The notes beneath the pieces were generated by a model. It ran no database searches, was not told the origin of the DNA, and saw nothing but the letters and a program-made list of their open reading frames with translations. The position numbers were made by a program, and so were the translations under genes. From assembly GCA_041397525.1 (NCBI GenBank), contig JAWKWL010000001.1:62001-126000 (forward strand): a stretch of DNA of 64,000 nucleotides, in the 5' to 3' direction. Each line of letters starts with the position of its first letter. Position 1 is the first letter of the stretch. The stretch comes from BOKV01 sp041397525 (GTDB lineage Bacteria > Pseudomonadota > Alphaproteobacteria > Rhizobiales > Rhizobiaceae). Below, piece by piece: positions 44,187-53,416 of this stretch.

Positions 44187-45566
44187 TCAGCGACCGTCCG
44201 GGGTTCTCAGCCCATACCATTTGTCAACGACCGCCTCGTAATGCTCCACCGGCTCATATTTGGCCACAGACAGGTGAAGCTGGTCCGAGTTGAGACGGCC
44301 GATTGCAGACAGCAGCGCATAGCCGGCTACAATCACGTCGCGCTGTGAGCTTGCCAGCGCGATCTGTGCGGAGATGACATCCTGCTGGGTGTTGAGGACA
44401 TCAAGTGTCGTCAGCTGACCAACATTGCGTTCTTCAACCGCGCCTTGCAGTGCCAGCTGCGCCGCACGCACCTGTGCCTCATTGGCAACGACCGAGGCCT
44501 TCGCCGCTTCAAGCTGGCTATAGGCCGAAACCACTGCGGCGCGCACGCTGTCTACTGTCTGGTCAACTTCGATCCAGCGCTGGCCGAGCGTCTCCTTGTT
44601 CTGGCGGATGGTCGCAGAAACGCGTCCACCCTGATAGATCGGCACCCTCAGCGTCGCGGTCACCTGCGCACTGTCGGTGATTTGTCCATGAACTGTCGAA
44701 TTGAACCGCCGTGAAGCCGAGCCATCGAGCGTTACGCGTGGCAGCAGGTCACTTTCCGCGCTTTTGACATTCCAGTCCGCCTGGTCGACGAGATATTTGG
44801 TCGCCAAGATCGCGGGATGTTCTGCGAATGCAATATCGAGCGCGCGCTGCAACTGGCCAGGAACCAGCTTGCCCACTCCCGCCGGTCCGCGCAGCTTCTG
44901 CGGATCCTTTCCAATCACCTGTCGGTAAACGGCCATGGATGACTGGAGTTGCGCCTTGGCAGCATTCAGTTGCGCCACGGCAGCCGCCTGGCGTGCCTGG
45001 GCCTGGGCAACATCGGTACGAGTGCTTTCACCAACCTGGAATCGGGCCTTCTCCGAGCGAACCTGCTCGTTGAGAAATTCCAGTGATTGCGAACGAAATC
45101 CGACAATCGACTGGTCACGTATCACATCCAGATAGGCACTCGCCGCATCGAAGAGCACATTTTGTTCGGTGTTGCGCAGCGTTTCGCGGCTTGCCTGGAT
45201 TGCTGCGCGTGCGGCTTCCACATTGTTGCGGGTCTTGAAGCCGTCGAACAGCGCCTGGGAAATCGAGATGCCGAACCCACCTGGTGTCAGATGACTGACG
45301 CCACGCAGAGAATCGTCCGACCATGTTTTGCTCACATCCGCAGACCCGCTGATGGTGGGACGCATGCCGGATTTGGCAATCGGCACGTTTTCATCGACCG
45401 CGCGCGTTGCTGCACGCTGCGCATTGATGGTCGGGTTGTTGGCATAAGCCAGGGCCAGCGCTTCCATGATGGTTTCAGCCCGCGCGAGCGCCGGGGTGCC
45501 AGCCAGCAATGCCGCAGTTGCCGTTCCTGCGAGGAAACGCTTGACCGTATTGAAACGAATGAACAT
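44187..45566 (-). CDS. tolC: TolC family outer-membrane efflux protein
   Basis: This 459-residue outer-membrane channel for type I secretion and efflux has a signal peptide (AGTATAALLAGTPALARA). The mature part starts ETIMEALALAYANNPTINAQ, the typical TolC-family beginning. The internal duplication of the TolC fold is visible (LDVIRDQSIVGFRSQSLEFL and QLTTLDVLNTQQDVISAQI). The start at 45566 has AGGGG upstream. It follows the pcm gene on the same strand after about 207 bp, an order common in rhizobia and related bacteria. Confidence 0.94.
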   Translation of the reverse strand: MFIRFNTVKRFLAGTATAALLAGTPALARAETIMEALALAYANNPTINAQRAATRAVDENVPIAKSGMRPTISGSADVSKTWSDDSLRGVSHLTPGGFGISISQALFDGFKTRNNVEAARAAIQASRETLRNTEQNVLFDAASAYLDVIRDQSIVGFRSQSLEFLNEQVRSEKARFQVGESTRTDVAQAQARQAAAVAQLNAAKAQLQSSMAVYRQVIGKDPQKLRGPAGVGKLVPGQLQRALDIAFAEHPAILATKYLVDQADWNVKSAESDLLPRVTLDGSASRRFNSTVHGQITDSAQVTATLRVPIYQGGRVSATIRQNKETLGQRWIEVDQTVDSVRAAVVSAYSQLEAAKASVVANEAQVRAAQLALQGAVEERNVGQLTTLDVLNTQQDVISAQIALASSQRDVIVAGYALLSAIGRLNSDQLHLSVAKYEPVEHYEAVVDKWYGLRTPDGR

Positions 45567-45773
45567 CGGCCCCTGAAACCTTCTCAGTACAATGTACAAA
45601 ATCAGAAAAGCCGAACCGGCCAACCGAAAACGCTGGCCAATTGGGTCCCTTGGGGAACCCGCGCCAGCTAACCCAGCCACCCTACCCCGCGACCGGCACA
45701 GGTCAAATTAATCTTGTGTCGCACCCCGGAGGAAACAGTGGAAAGTTGCTTTGCTGCAACAGATGCTCACCTG

Positions 45774-46430
45774 TCAGAACTGGAATTCAGGAGCTTTTGC
45801 AAAGCCTGGCATCGGCGCAACCGCGCAATTGAACAGCCGTCGCGATGAGACACTGGAGCCATTGCGGGTCCACAACCGTGCTACTCCGGCATTTCCCTGT
45901 CCAACCACAGCAACCAGCCTTCCACCATCCTTTATCTGGTCGAGGATTTTCTCCGGAACCATGTCCACGCTGCCGCCGATGAAGATCACGTCAAACGGTC
46001 CTTCGGAGGCATAGCCCCCTGACAGTTTCGCTTCCATCATGACTGCGTTGTCGAAACCGAGCTCCGACAGCGTCTTGCCTGCTTTCGCCACAAGCTCAAC
46101 ATTTTCCTCGATTGCCACAACCGAATTGGCTAGCCGCGACAGGATTGCGGTCGAATATCCGCTACCGCAGCCGATATCGAGCACTATGTCACCGGAAGAA
46201 ACGGATGCAGCCTGAACAAGTTTGGCAAGCGTCGCAGGTGCCATGATTGTGCGACCGGGAGCAATCGGCAGTTCGTGGTCGAGATAGGCCAGCGGCAGAT
46301 GTTCTGGTGTCACGAATTCTTCGCGCGGCACTTCCTGGAACGCCGACAACACAGCAATATTTGTCACATCGCTTGTGCGTATCTGTCCATCGACCATATG
46401 CTGGCGCTGGTTGTCGAAGTCGAGCGTCAT
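45774..46430 (-). CDS. pcm: Protein-L-isoaspartate O-methyltransferase family protein
   Basis: This is a 218-residue SAM-dependent methyltransferase, which in the family repairs isoaspartyl residues. N-terminal text NQRQHMVDGQIRTSDV and APGRTIMAPATLAKLV, then the SAM site VLDIGCGSGYSTAILSRLA, and DVIFIGGSVDMVP. In the pcm-tolC pair of alphaproteobacteria this protein is somewhat diverged from E. coli Pcm, so repair activity is likely but not certain. Confidence 0.9.
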   Translation of the reverse strand: MTLDFDNQRQHMVDGQIRTSDVTNIAVLSAFQEVPREEFVTPEHLPLAYLDHELPIAPGRTIMAPATLAKLVQAASVSSGDIVLDIGCGSGYSTAILSRLANSVVAIEENVELVAKAGKTLSELGFDNAVMMEAKLSGGYASEGPFDVIFIGGSVDMVPEKILDQIKDGGRLVAVVGQGNAGVARLWTRNGSSVSSRRLFNCAVAPMPGFAKAPEFQF

Positions 46431-46592
46431 GCGCTAGTCCCCACTGAGCCGCTGATGCGGGCGTTCGAACCGGAATTTCCCGATTGGTCTAGCGAAGCTT
46501 TGCAGCCAACGCAATACCAGGAAAAGATCACCAGCCTGCCTGGAAAGGCCATCTGCGAACGCGGTGATTTGATACTGTGATCTGTTGAAGAT

Positions 46593-46666
46593 TGGAGGCC
46601 TCGCCCGGAATCGAACCGGGGTGCAAGGATTTGCAGTCCTCTGCGTAACCACTCCGCCACGAGGCC
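46593..46666 (-). tRNA. tRNA-Cys (anticodon GCA)
   Basis: The minus strand reads GGCCTCGTGGCGGAGTGG at the 5' end, has anticodon loop CTGCAAA (GCA), T-loop GTTCGATTC and acceptor CGAGGCC with T as discriminator. CCA is encoded (46593-46595). All four arms fold. Confidence 0.96.
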
Positions 46667-46846
46667 ACCTTCGCCCCATATCCGCCACAGGCCGGATTCT
46701 GTCAAGGGAATAGGCAACGTTTTGGCAGCAATGGCTAACGAGCTTCGGCAAATGCACAAAATCGGGCATCAGAAATTTTTTTCAAATACCGGGTTGGCAA
46801 TGTCAACGCGGCTTTGCTATATGGCGCTCTCGCTCAGAGCAGCTGT

Positions 46847-46921
46847 TCCCCGGTAGCTCAGTGGTAGAGCAACCGGCTGTTAACCGGTTGGTCGCTGGTT
46901 CGAATCCGGCCCGGGGAGCCA
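46847..46921 (+). tRNA. tRNA-Asn (anticodon GTT)
   Basis: It begins TCCCCGGTAGCTCAGTGG, has anticodon loop CTGTTAA (GTT), T-loop GTTCGAATC and acceptor CCGGGGA with G as discriminator and encoded CCA. No downstream direct repeat of the 3' end was seen, so no integrated element is implied. Confidence 0.96.
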
Positions 46922-47157
46922 TTACAATCCTATTTGACAGTGCAATCCGGCTCCGTGCCGCTCCCGGTTTGGCTCAGGTTCCCGGGTGATCCGTGTTGCC
47001 ATCCAGTTGCCATACCGAAGAATTGAGCGTGGCCGCAGTCGCGACCCACATCGCGAAAACCAGGCTACCTGGAGTTCCTCTCAATGCACTTGTCCGGATA
47101 CCGATCAGGGTATCGCTGGTTCTTGAATGCCTGAAGCAGCGTCGCACAGTCTCGGTT

Positions 47158-48381
47158 TCACGCAGCGTTAGCGCAATTGAACGCAAACAGTTCGACCGGG
47201 TCGAGGACGCCCTCGAGCTTGTGCTCGCCTATGGAGCGCCAGCGCTTCTGGTCGAGCCGGGCAAGACCTCCCCCCGCGAGTACCGGCTGTTGCAGCAGTT
47301 TTGTCATTGATTCGATCCGCGCAACTTCGTTGACCGTATGTCCGATCACCGAAAACGAAAGCCGTTGCGGAATGCCGATATTGCCGAATTTCACATCGCC
47401 GACATTGAGCCCGACACCAAACTTGAACTGCTCCTGCCCGGCATTTGCGCGCTCCACGTTCTTTTCGCGAGACAGGAACAGCGCTTCGTCAAGGGCTGCG
47501 TTGGCACGGAAAGCCGCATCATCAAGTCCACTCTCATCGTCGAAAGGGAAGATTCCCAAAACCGCGTCACCGATGAAATCGAGAACTTCTCCACCATGAT
47601 TGACGAGCGCACCAGCAGTCGTTTCGAAATAGGCATTGAGCATCGAGAAATAGGTTTCTGCGGGCATGCTCTCTGCATAGGCCGTTGAATTCCTCAGATC
47701 GGAAAACCAAACAACTGCCGGCGTATGCATGCCATCGCCGCGCCTGATCTGGCCCTTTAAAACGCTACTTCCCGCACGTCTGCCCAGGTAAGTCGTGGCA
47801 ATGTTCGCCGAAATCCGTGACTGGATCACTGTCTTGCAGGCCAGCGCAAATATGCGCTGGATTTGCTGCAAGCTGTCGAGATCATCATTCGAAAATCCGT
47901 TCGGGCGGTCACTTGCCCAGGTAACGATAATCCCGCGCGCTCCCGTAAGGTTGGGATCACCCGTGGTGATGGCGTGGTCTATGCGCGTCGCCAGGACGAG
48001 GTAATCGGTAAAACCCTGCGCCTTCAACTCATGCAGGATTGGGAAATCGATCGTTTCATTCGGCCCCTGCAATTCGCGGCGCAGAACCTGCACATCATTG
48101 TGCAGTACATAACGCAGCGGACTGTTTTCCCATGCTGACGTCGAATCGTCCTGGTGCAGGAATTGCTCCAGCACCGCTTCCTTGCCCTTGTCCCAGATCA
48201 CTGTTTCAGCCCGGAACAACGGATGCAGTGTCTGCCAGATCAGCCGGGCACGCGTAATCGGCACCCCGACAGCGGCAAGACGCTGGCACATTGTCTCGAA
48301 CATCTTCACAATGTCCGGATTATCCAGCGCCTGATCCACCAACCACTCGCGAATCGGTCTCGTCAACGCCTGATGCGACAT
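47158..48381 (-). CDS. Class III nucleotide cyclase with soluble N-terminal sensor, atypical Lys
   Basis: This is a 407-residue cytoplasmic protein. An N-terminal GAF-like domain (residues about 35-185; IWQTLHPLFRAETVIW, DYLVLATRI, ASDRPNGFSNDDL) is followed by a cyclase domain. Metal Asp residues are present in VVWFSDLRNSTAYAES and GEVLDFIGDAVLGIFPF, and NEVARIE provides Asn and Arg. The substrate-binding Lys of canonical enzymes (DKFxGD) is replaced (LDFIGD), so substrate choice or activity may differ. Divergent from the CyaC-like gene with 234 bp between them. Confidence 0.88.
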   Translation of the reverse strand: MSHQALTRPIREWLVDQALDNPDIVKMFETMCQRLAAVGVPITRARLIWQTLHPLFRAETVIWDKGKEAVLEQFLHQDDSTSAWENSPLRYVLHNDVQVLRRELQGPNETIDFPILHELKAQGFTDYLVLATRIDHAITTGDPNLTGARGIIVTWASDRPNGFSNDDLDSLQQIQRIFALACKTVIQSRISANIATTYLGRRAGSSVLKGQIRRGDGMHTPAVVWFSDLRNSTAYAESMPAETYFSMLNAYFETTAGALVNHGGEVLDFIGDAVLGIFPFDDESGLDDAAFRANAALDEALFLSREKNVERANAGQEQFKFGVGLNVGDVKFGNIGIPQRLSFSVIGHTVNEVARIESMTKLLQQPVLAGGGLARLDQKRWRSIGEHKLEGVLDPVELFAFNCANAA

Positions 48382-48503
48382 GGTCAGTCTTCCCGCAAAA
48401 TGGAATGGATGATTTCGTCGGCTTTATTTGGGTAGCAGGACAGATGAGTTCAATGTCCGGACCATTGGCGCTCATGTCCGATGACGTTCATGGTGATTCA
48501 TGC

Positions 48504-48566
48504 GTTCACAGGCTGTGCGCAAATGCACATCATGCTAAACACCATGATGCGACAAGGGTTGTGAAC
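48504..48566. promoter_or_regulatory. Nested inverted repeats between divergent cyclases
   Basis: An outer GTTCACA...TGTGAAC pair (48504-48510, 48560-48566) encloses an inner CATCATG-N8-CATGATG pair (48528-48534, 48543-48549). The location in the 234-bp divergent gap makes an operator plausible. The sequence does not match the classical CRP site in spacing. Confidence 0.4.
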
Positions 48567-48615
48567 TGCCGCAACAATGATGGTGGCAGCGCGTGAGGGT
48601 GGCTGAAGCAACGAA

Positions 48616-50475
48616 ATGAAACCACACAACATCGACAAGATGCGCTCCACAGGCAAGGGACCGCTGATCCAGCGCGTCCGCCTTTGGAGCGGGCTTATCC
48701 TCCTCTTTTATGTGACACTGCATTACATCAACCATGCGCTCGGCCACATTTCACTCGAGGCGATGGAGACATTCCTGCACTACAACGAGGATGTCTGGGG
48801 CACCCTTCCCGGCCAGATCGTGCTATATGGCGCGCTCCTGACCCACTCCCTGCTCGGACTTTGGAAATTTGCGGGATTGCGTACCTGGCGGTTGCCGGTG
48901 TGGGAATGGACGCAGATACTCCTCGGCCTGCTGATCCCGTGGATGCTGCTTAGCCACATTGTTTATACGCGCGCCAGCTCCAGTATTCTCGGCATTGAGG
49001 TCGATTACCGCAACGAGTTGCTGCTTCTTTGGCCGGATGTCTGGCTGCGCCAGAGTTTCCTGCTGCTCGTGGTCTGGCTTCATGCCGCAATGGGCATTCA
49101 CTTCTGGCTGCGTATCCGCGCATGGTATCCGGCCTGGATACCGATTATCGCCGGTTTTGCCGTTCTGGTTCCAACCCTTGCGCTTACCGGCTGGATCGTT
49201 GCTGCGCGACGCGAATTCGACGCAATTGCTGCCGCTGCAGCCAAAGCGGTTCCGGGAACGGAAGCCAGCGCCGCGATGGCGGAGCAGATTGCGGCAAACC
49301 GCCAGATACTGGACGCGCTTGGCACGCTGGAGTGGTTTGTCCAGACCATTGCACTGGCATCAATCGCGTTGGCTGCTTTCGTGATGGCATTGCGCTGGCT
49401 GGCGCAACGGTTTTCTACCAGGGTTCGCGTTACATATGGTGACGGCACCACCATCATGACTGCACCTGGTAATTCCATCCTCGAAATCAGCAGGGCTTCC
49501 GGCATTCCGCACATGTCCGTCTGCGGCGGACGCGCGCGCTGTTCCACATGCCGCACGCTGATCGTTGAGGGCCTTGAGAACTGCACTGCCCCGACTGATG
49601 CGGAAAAACTCCTGCTGTCACGGCTGAACGCTGATCCCGGAGTTCGCCTTGCCTGCCAGTGCCGGGTCCGCGGCGATGTCGATGTGCGCCCATTGATCCA
49701 GTCCCGCACCCGGATTGCGGCTCCGCGCAATGTCGACCCGTTGGGCTGGGGAGTAGAGCGCGAAATAGCTGTCCTGTTTCTCGACATCCGGGGATTTTCG
49801 CGAATCTCCGAAAAGAGTCTTCCCTATGATGTTGTTTTCATACTCAACAGCCTCTTCGGTGAGGTCGGCGCCGAGATCGAAGCGCATAACGGCTATATCG
49901 ACAAGTTCATGGGTGACGGGATGATGGCGCTTTTTGGCCTCGCTTCAACACCACAGGAGGCGAGCCGGGATGCCATCCGCGCTGCCCTGGCTGCACAACG
50001 TGCAACCGAACATGCCAGCAACATACTGACACAACATCTTTCAGAGCCCTTGCGGGTCGGCATCGGCATACACACCGGTGACGCCGTGATCGGCCGTATC
50101 GGGCGCACTTCAGACCAGACCACTCCATCGCGCCTGACTGCCATCGGCGACACCGTTAATGTGGCAGCGCGCCTGGAAGCCGCGACGAAGGAGCTTTCCG
50201 CCCGCATCGTGATATCGGCCGCGACCATGGAACTGGCTGGCGTGAAGCTCATTCCGGAAATCGGGGAAGGTTCCAGCATCCACGTTCACAACATCACCGC
50301 ACCAATTGATGTTGTCGCCATTACCGATCTGGAACCCGTCGCCAACGCGTTGGGGGGAACAGCAGCCAATACGGCACCGCCTCTGGGCCGCTGGCAATCT
50401 GGTACGGGTTTTGGAAGCCGGATTGCGTCACGCTTCAACAAGACTCCCGTGTCAGAAAACAAAAAAGCAGGGTGA
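48616..50475 (+). CDS. CyaC-like redox adenylate cyclase: six-span anchor, [2Fe-2S] domain, cyclase
   Basis: This 619-residue protein has six spans at about residues 23-42, 65-88, 97-118, 146-164, 173-192 and 240-260. His residues are placed as in diheme-B succinate dehydrogenase anchors (TLHYINHALGH, ALLTHS, LLSHIVY, VWLHAAMGIHFW). A [2Fe-2S] domain follows with cysteines in CGGRARCSTC (near residue 301) and ACQCRV (near 345), then a cyclase with FLDIRGFSRISEKS, GYIDKFMGDGMMALFG and LTAIGDTVNVAARLE. Sinorhizobium CyaC is described as a quinone-responsive cyclase with a diheme-B anchor, and this seems homologous. It heads a plus-strand run with an ABC-like protein, a cyclic-nucleotide-binding protein and a hydrolase. 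Confidence 0.9.
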   Translation: MKPHNIDKMRSTGKGPLIQRVRLWSGLILLFYVTLHYINHALGHISLEAMETFLHYNEDVWGTLPGQIVLYGALLTHSLLGLWKFAGLRTWRLPVWEWTQILLGLLIPWMLLSHIVYTRASSSILGIEVDYRNELLLLWPDVWLRQSFLLLVVWLHAAMGIHFWLRIRAWYPAWIPIIAGFAVLVPTLALTGWIVAARREFDAIAAAAAKAVPGTEASAAMAEQIAANRQILDALGTLEWFVQTIALASIALAAFVMALRWLAQRFSTRVRVTYGDGTTIMTAPGNSILEISRASGIPHMSVCGGRARCSTCRTLIVEGLENCTAPTDAEKLLLSRLNADPGVRLACQCRVRGDVDVRPLIQSRTRIAAPRNVDPLGWGVEREIAVLFLDIRGFSRISEKSLPYDVVFILNSLFGEVGAEIEAHNGYIDKFMGDGMMALFGLASTPQEASRDAIRAALAAQRATEHASNILTQHLSEPLRVGIGIHTGDAVIGRIGRTSDQTTPSRLTAIGDTVNVAARLEAATKELSARIVISAATMELAGVKLIPEIGEGSSIHVHNITAPIDVVAITDLEPVANALGGTAANTAPPLGRWQSGTGFGSRIASRFNKTPVSENKKAG

Positions 50476-50602
50476 GGATGTTTTCGGGGGCTTTCGCGAC
50501 GCGCCAAGCCTGCTATCGTCGGGCACTGATCATGAGGGGCACTCATCGTGGCAGGACCAACCTGCCCAGGGCATATGGCGGGCAACTGCCGGGGGAATTG
50601 AA

Positions 50603-53344
50603 TTGAACCAGATTGAGCCAAATCTCCTGAAATATATCTGGACGCATTCAAAGCGTGACCAGCTTTGGATGCTGGTCGTCATCCTCCTGTCAATGCCGAC
50701 CTATTTTCTGTCGCTTGACCTGCCCAAACGCATCGTCAACGGACCAATTCAGGGTCGTGGATTTGAAAACCCGGACGACACGGCATTTTTCCTGACGACC
50801 TATTTGCCGATTCCAGAATGGATGACCGGAGGCCCGATTGTCATATTCCCGGGCTTTGAACTCGATCGTGTCGCCTTCCTGATGGCGCTTTCGGTTACAT
50901 TTCTGGGTCTGGTTGCCGCCAATGGCATGTTCAAACTCTACATCAACACCTTCAAGGGCCGGATGGGAGAGCGCCTGCTGCGCCGCCTCCGCTTTGACCT
51001 GTTCGACCGGGTGATGCGTTATCCGCTCAGCCGTTTCCGTCGCACCAAGGCTTCCGAAATCTCCTCGATGATCAAGGACGAAGTCGAGCCCATGGGCGGC
51101 TTCATCGGCGACGCCTTCACCCAGCCGCTCTTCCTTGGCGGACAGGCCATAACCGGCCTCGCCTTCATCTTCATCCAGAATGTGACGCTGGGATTCGTCA
51201 CCCTTGTGGTCGTATTGTTCCAGGCGTGGCTTGTTCCCCGCTTGCGCCGGCGTCTGATAACACTGGGAAAACAGCGCCAGATCGAGGCAAGGCAACTTGC
51301 CGGCCGCCTTGGCGAAATCGTTGAGGGCATCCAGGACGCCCATGTCAACGACACCACGAACCTCGAACGCGCGGACGTTTCAGGCATATTGGGCAGGCTG
51401 TATTTTATCCGCTTCGAGCTCTACCAGCGGAAATTCTCCGTCAAATATATCAACAACCTGCTGATCCAGTTCCTGGCCTTCCTGTTTTACGCAGCTGGCG
51501 GTTATCTTGCCATTCGCGGCACCCTGGACATCGGACAGCTCGTCGCCGTCATTGCAGCCTACAAGGATCTGCCGGACCCGATCCGCGGTTTGATCGATTA
51601 TGACCAGCAGCGCCTGACCGTTGACGCTCGCTACTCCCAGATTGTCGAACAATTCGCCGCCGACGAGTTGCAGCCATCGGAATTGCAGGGTCTCGCCAGC
51701 GGACCGATCCCGCCACTTTCGCGCGGTTTCGATATTTCCAACCTGCAGGTGATCGATGAAACCGGATCAAAGCTCATCGAGCGGGCTTCCGCAGCAATCG
51801 AACTCGGCGAGCGCGTCGCCGTCATTGGCGCGGTCAACAGCGGCGCAACGCAACTGACCGAAGTCATGGCCAGGATCATCAAACCCACCTCGGGCAAGGT
51901 TGATCTGTCAGACAAGCCGATCACGGAAATGCCTGAACATGTTACCGGGCGCCGGCTGGCCTATATCGATGGCGGCACCTATTTCCCGCAATCGCGCATT
52001 TTTGATGCCCTGACATATGTCCTGAAAAACCAGCCGGTTGGCGAACGCGAGCGCAGCGCCGAAGAGAAGGCCGAGTTTGACGTCTTCATGCAGGAATCGC
52101 AGCGCGCGGGAAATTCCGAGCTTGATTACGATGCAAACTGGATCGACCTTGAACGCATCGGCGTTAAAGACATGCAAGGCCTGGAAAACGAGATACGCAA
52201 GGTTCTTATCGATGTGGATCTTGAAAGCGATATCCGTTCTCTTGGTCTGCGCGGGACACTTGACCCCGACGCCCATCCCGAACTTTGCAAGGCACTGATC
52301 GACGCCCGTCACACCTTCCGTCAACGGCTTCCCGACCTCGGCTTCGACGCATTCGTCGAACCGTTTGACCCACAAGCATACAACAACCAGGCAACCCTGG
52401 GCGAAAACCTGCTGTTCGGAACCTCGCGCCTGCCGGCCTATGACCCGGCCAACCTGCCCTCCAACAAGATTGTGCGCGGCGTACTTGCAGAGGCTGGCCT
52501 TGTCAAAGTGCTGTTCGAAATGGGCAAGGAAGTCGCCAGCACCACTGTTGAACTGTTTGGTGACCTGTCCGCAGACAACGCTTTCTTCGACCAGTTGAAC
52601 TACATGGATGCTGAAGAGCTGCCGACCTATCGTGCAGCAATGAACCGCATCGGCACCCTCCCCATGGACCAGGTAACGGAAGCCGACCTGCAACTGATCC
52701 TCAAACTGCCATTTGCCTATACCGAGACACGCAATCGCCTCGGCCTGCTCGACGACGACATGAAGAAGCGCATCGTGGAAGCTCGCCAAATGCTGCGCGA
52801 AACCCTTGAGGGGTTGGAAAACCCGCCGGTAAACTTCTACGACCCCGAAAAGTACAACCCGGCCGCAAGCGTCATCGACAATGTGTTGCTCGGACGTGTT
52901 TCGGCCAGCGTTGCAGAGGGGCCGGAGCGGGTCAATGATGCCATCCGTGCTTTGCTGGACGAGATGGAACTCACCGACGACATTTTCCGCATCGGCCTCG
53001 AATTCAATATCGGATCGGGTGGCAAGCGTTTGTCAGAGACCCAGCGCCAGAAGCTCCACCTCGCCCGTGCCTTGTTGAAGAAACCAGACTTCCTCATTGT
53101 CAATCAGGCGCTCAATTCGCTCGACACAAGGGCCCAGCGCGCCATTATCGAAACCGTAATTGCGCGCGCCAAGGGCCGTGACGGCGACCGGTTCGGAATC
53201 ATATGGTCACCAATGAACCATTCGGTATCGGAAATGTTCGATCGTGTATTGTTGTTCAAGAACGGGGTGCTCGTTGACGATGCGCCACCATCGAAATTGC
53301 TGGAAACATCGGAAGATTATCGCGAATTGACAGGTGCAGTATGA
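50603..53344 (+). CDS. ABC-exporter-like protein with degenerate ATPase motifs and enlarged NBD, TTG start
   Basis: This 913-residue protein starts at a TTG preceded by GGGGG at seven bases; no ATG lies in frame after the cyclase gene. Residues about 20-330 form an exporter-type membrane domain (WMLVVILLSMPTYFLSLDLP; LLIQFLAFLFYAAGGYLAI). The nucleotide-binding part is about 500 residues, double the norm. Walker A reads IGAVNSGATQ (Lys replaced by Ala) near residue 406, the signature LSETQRQKLHLARALL near 810, and Walker B FLIVNQALNSLD (Asp-Glu replaced by Asn-Gln). An H-loop-like His remains in SPMNHSVSE. These changes predict loss of ATP hydrolysis, so it may be a pseudo-transporter with a structural or sensing role. 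Confidence 0.85.
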   Translation: MNQIEPNLLKYIWTHSKRDQLWMLVVILLSMPTYFLSLDLPKRIVNGPIQGRGFENPDDTAFFLTTYLPIPEWMTGGPIVIFPGFELDRVAFLMALSVTFLGLVAANGMFKLYINTFKGRMGERLLRRLRFDLFDRVMRYPLSRFRRTKASEISSMIKDEVEPMGGFIGDAFTQPLFLGGQAITGLAFIFIQNVTLGFVTLVVVLFQAWLVPRLRRRLITLGKQRQIEARQLAGRLGEIVEGIQDAHVNDTTNLERADVSGILGRLYFIRFELYQRKFSVKYINNLLIQFLAFLFYAAGGYLAIRGTLDIGQLVAVIAAYKDLPDPIRGLIDYDQQRLTVDARYSQIVEQFAADELQPSELQGLASGPIPPLSRGFDISNLQVIDETGSKLIERASAAIELGERVAVIGAVNSGATQLTEVMARIIKPTSGKVDLSDKPITEMPEHVTGRRLAYIDGGTYFPQSRIFDALTYVLKNQPVGERERSAEEKAEFDVFMQESQRAGNSELDYDANWIDLERIGVKDMQGLENEIRKVLIDVDLESDIRSLGLRGTLDPDAHPELCKALIDARHTFRQRLPDLGFDAFVEPFDPQAYNNQATLGENLLFGTSRLPAYDPANLPSNKIVRGVLAEAGLVKVLFEMGKEVASTTVELFGDLSADNAFFDQLNYMDAEELPTYRAAMNRIGTLPMDQVTEADLQLILKLPFAYTETRNRLGLLDDDMKKRIVEARQMLRETLEGLENPPVNFYDPEKYNPAASVIDNVLLGRVSASVAEGPERVNDAIRALLDEMELTDDIFRIGLEFNIGSGGKRLSETQRQKLHLARALLKKPDFLIVNQALNSLDTRAQRAIIETVIARAKGRDGDRFGIIWSPMNHSVSEMFDRVLLFKNGVLVDDAPPSKLLETSEDYRELTGAV

Positions 53345-53416
53345 CGTTGTGGGGAGTGACTGCTAGATGAAATCGACACCACCAGTGCATATATCTGCTG
53401 GCAGGAGGAATTCGCC

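Noticed and set aside
46847..47157. Possible integration site at tRNA-Asn
   Set aside because: No integrase gene and no repeat of the tRNA 3' end were seen downstream.
51908..52789. 293-codon minus-strand frame inside the ABC-like gene
   Set aside because: It runs opposite a continuous plus-strand gene without own ribosome site or family similarity.
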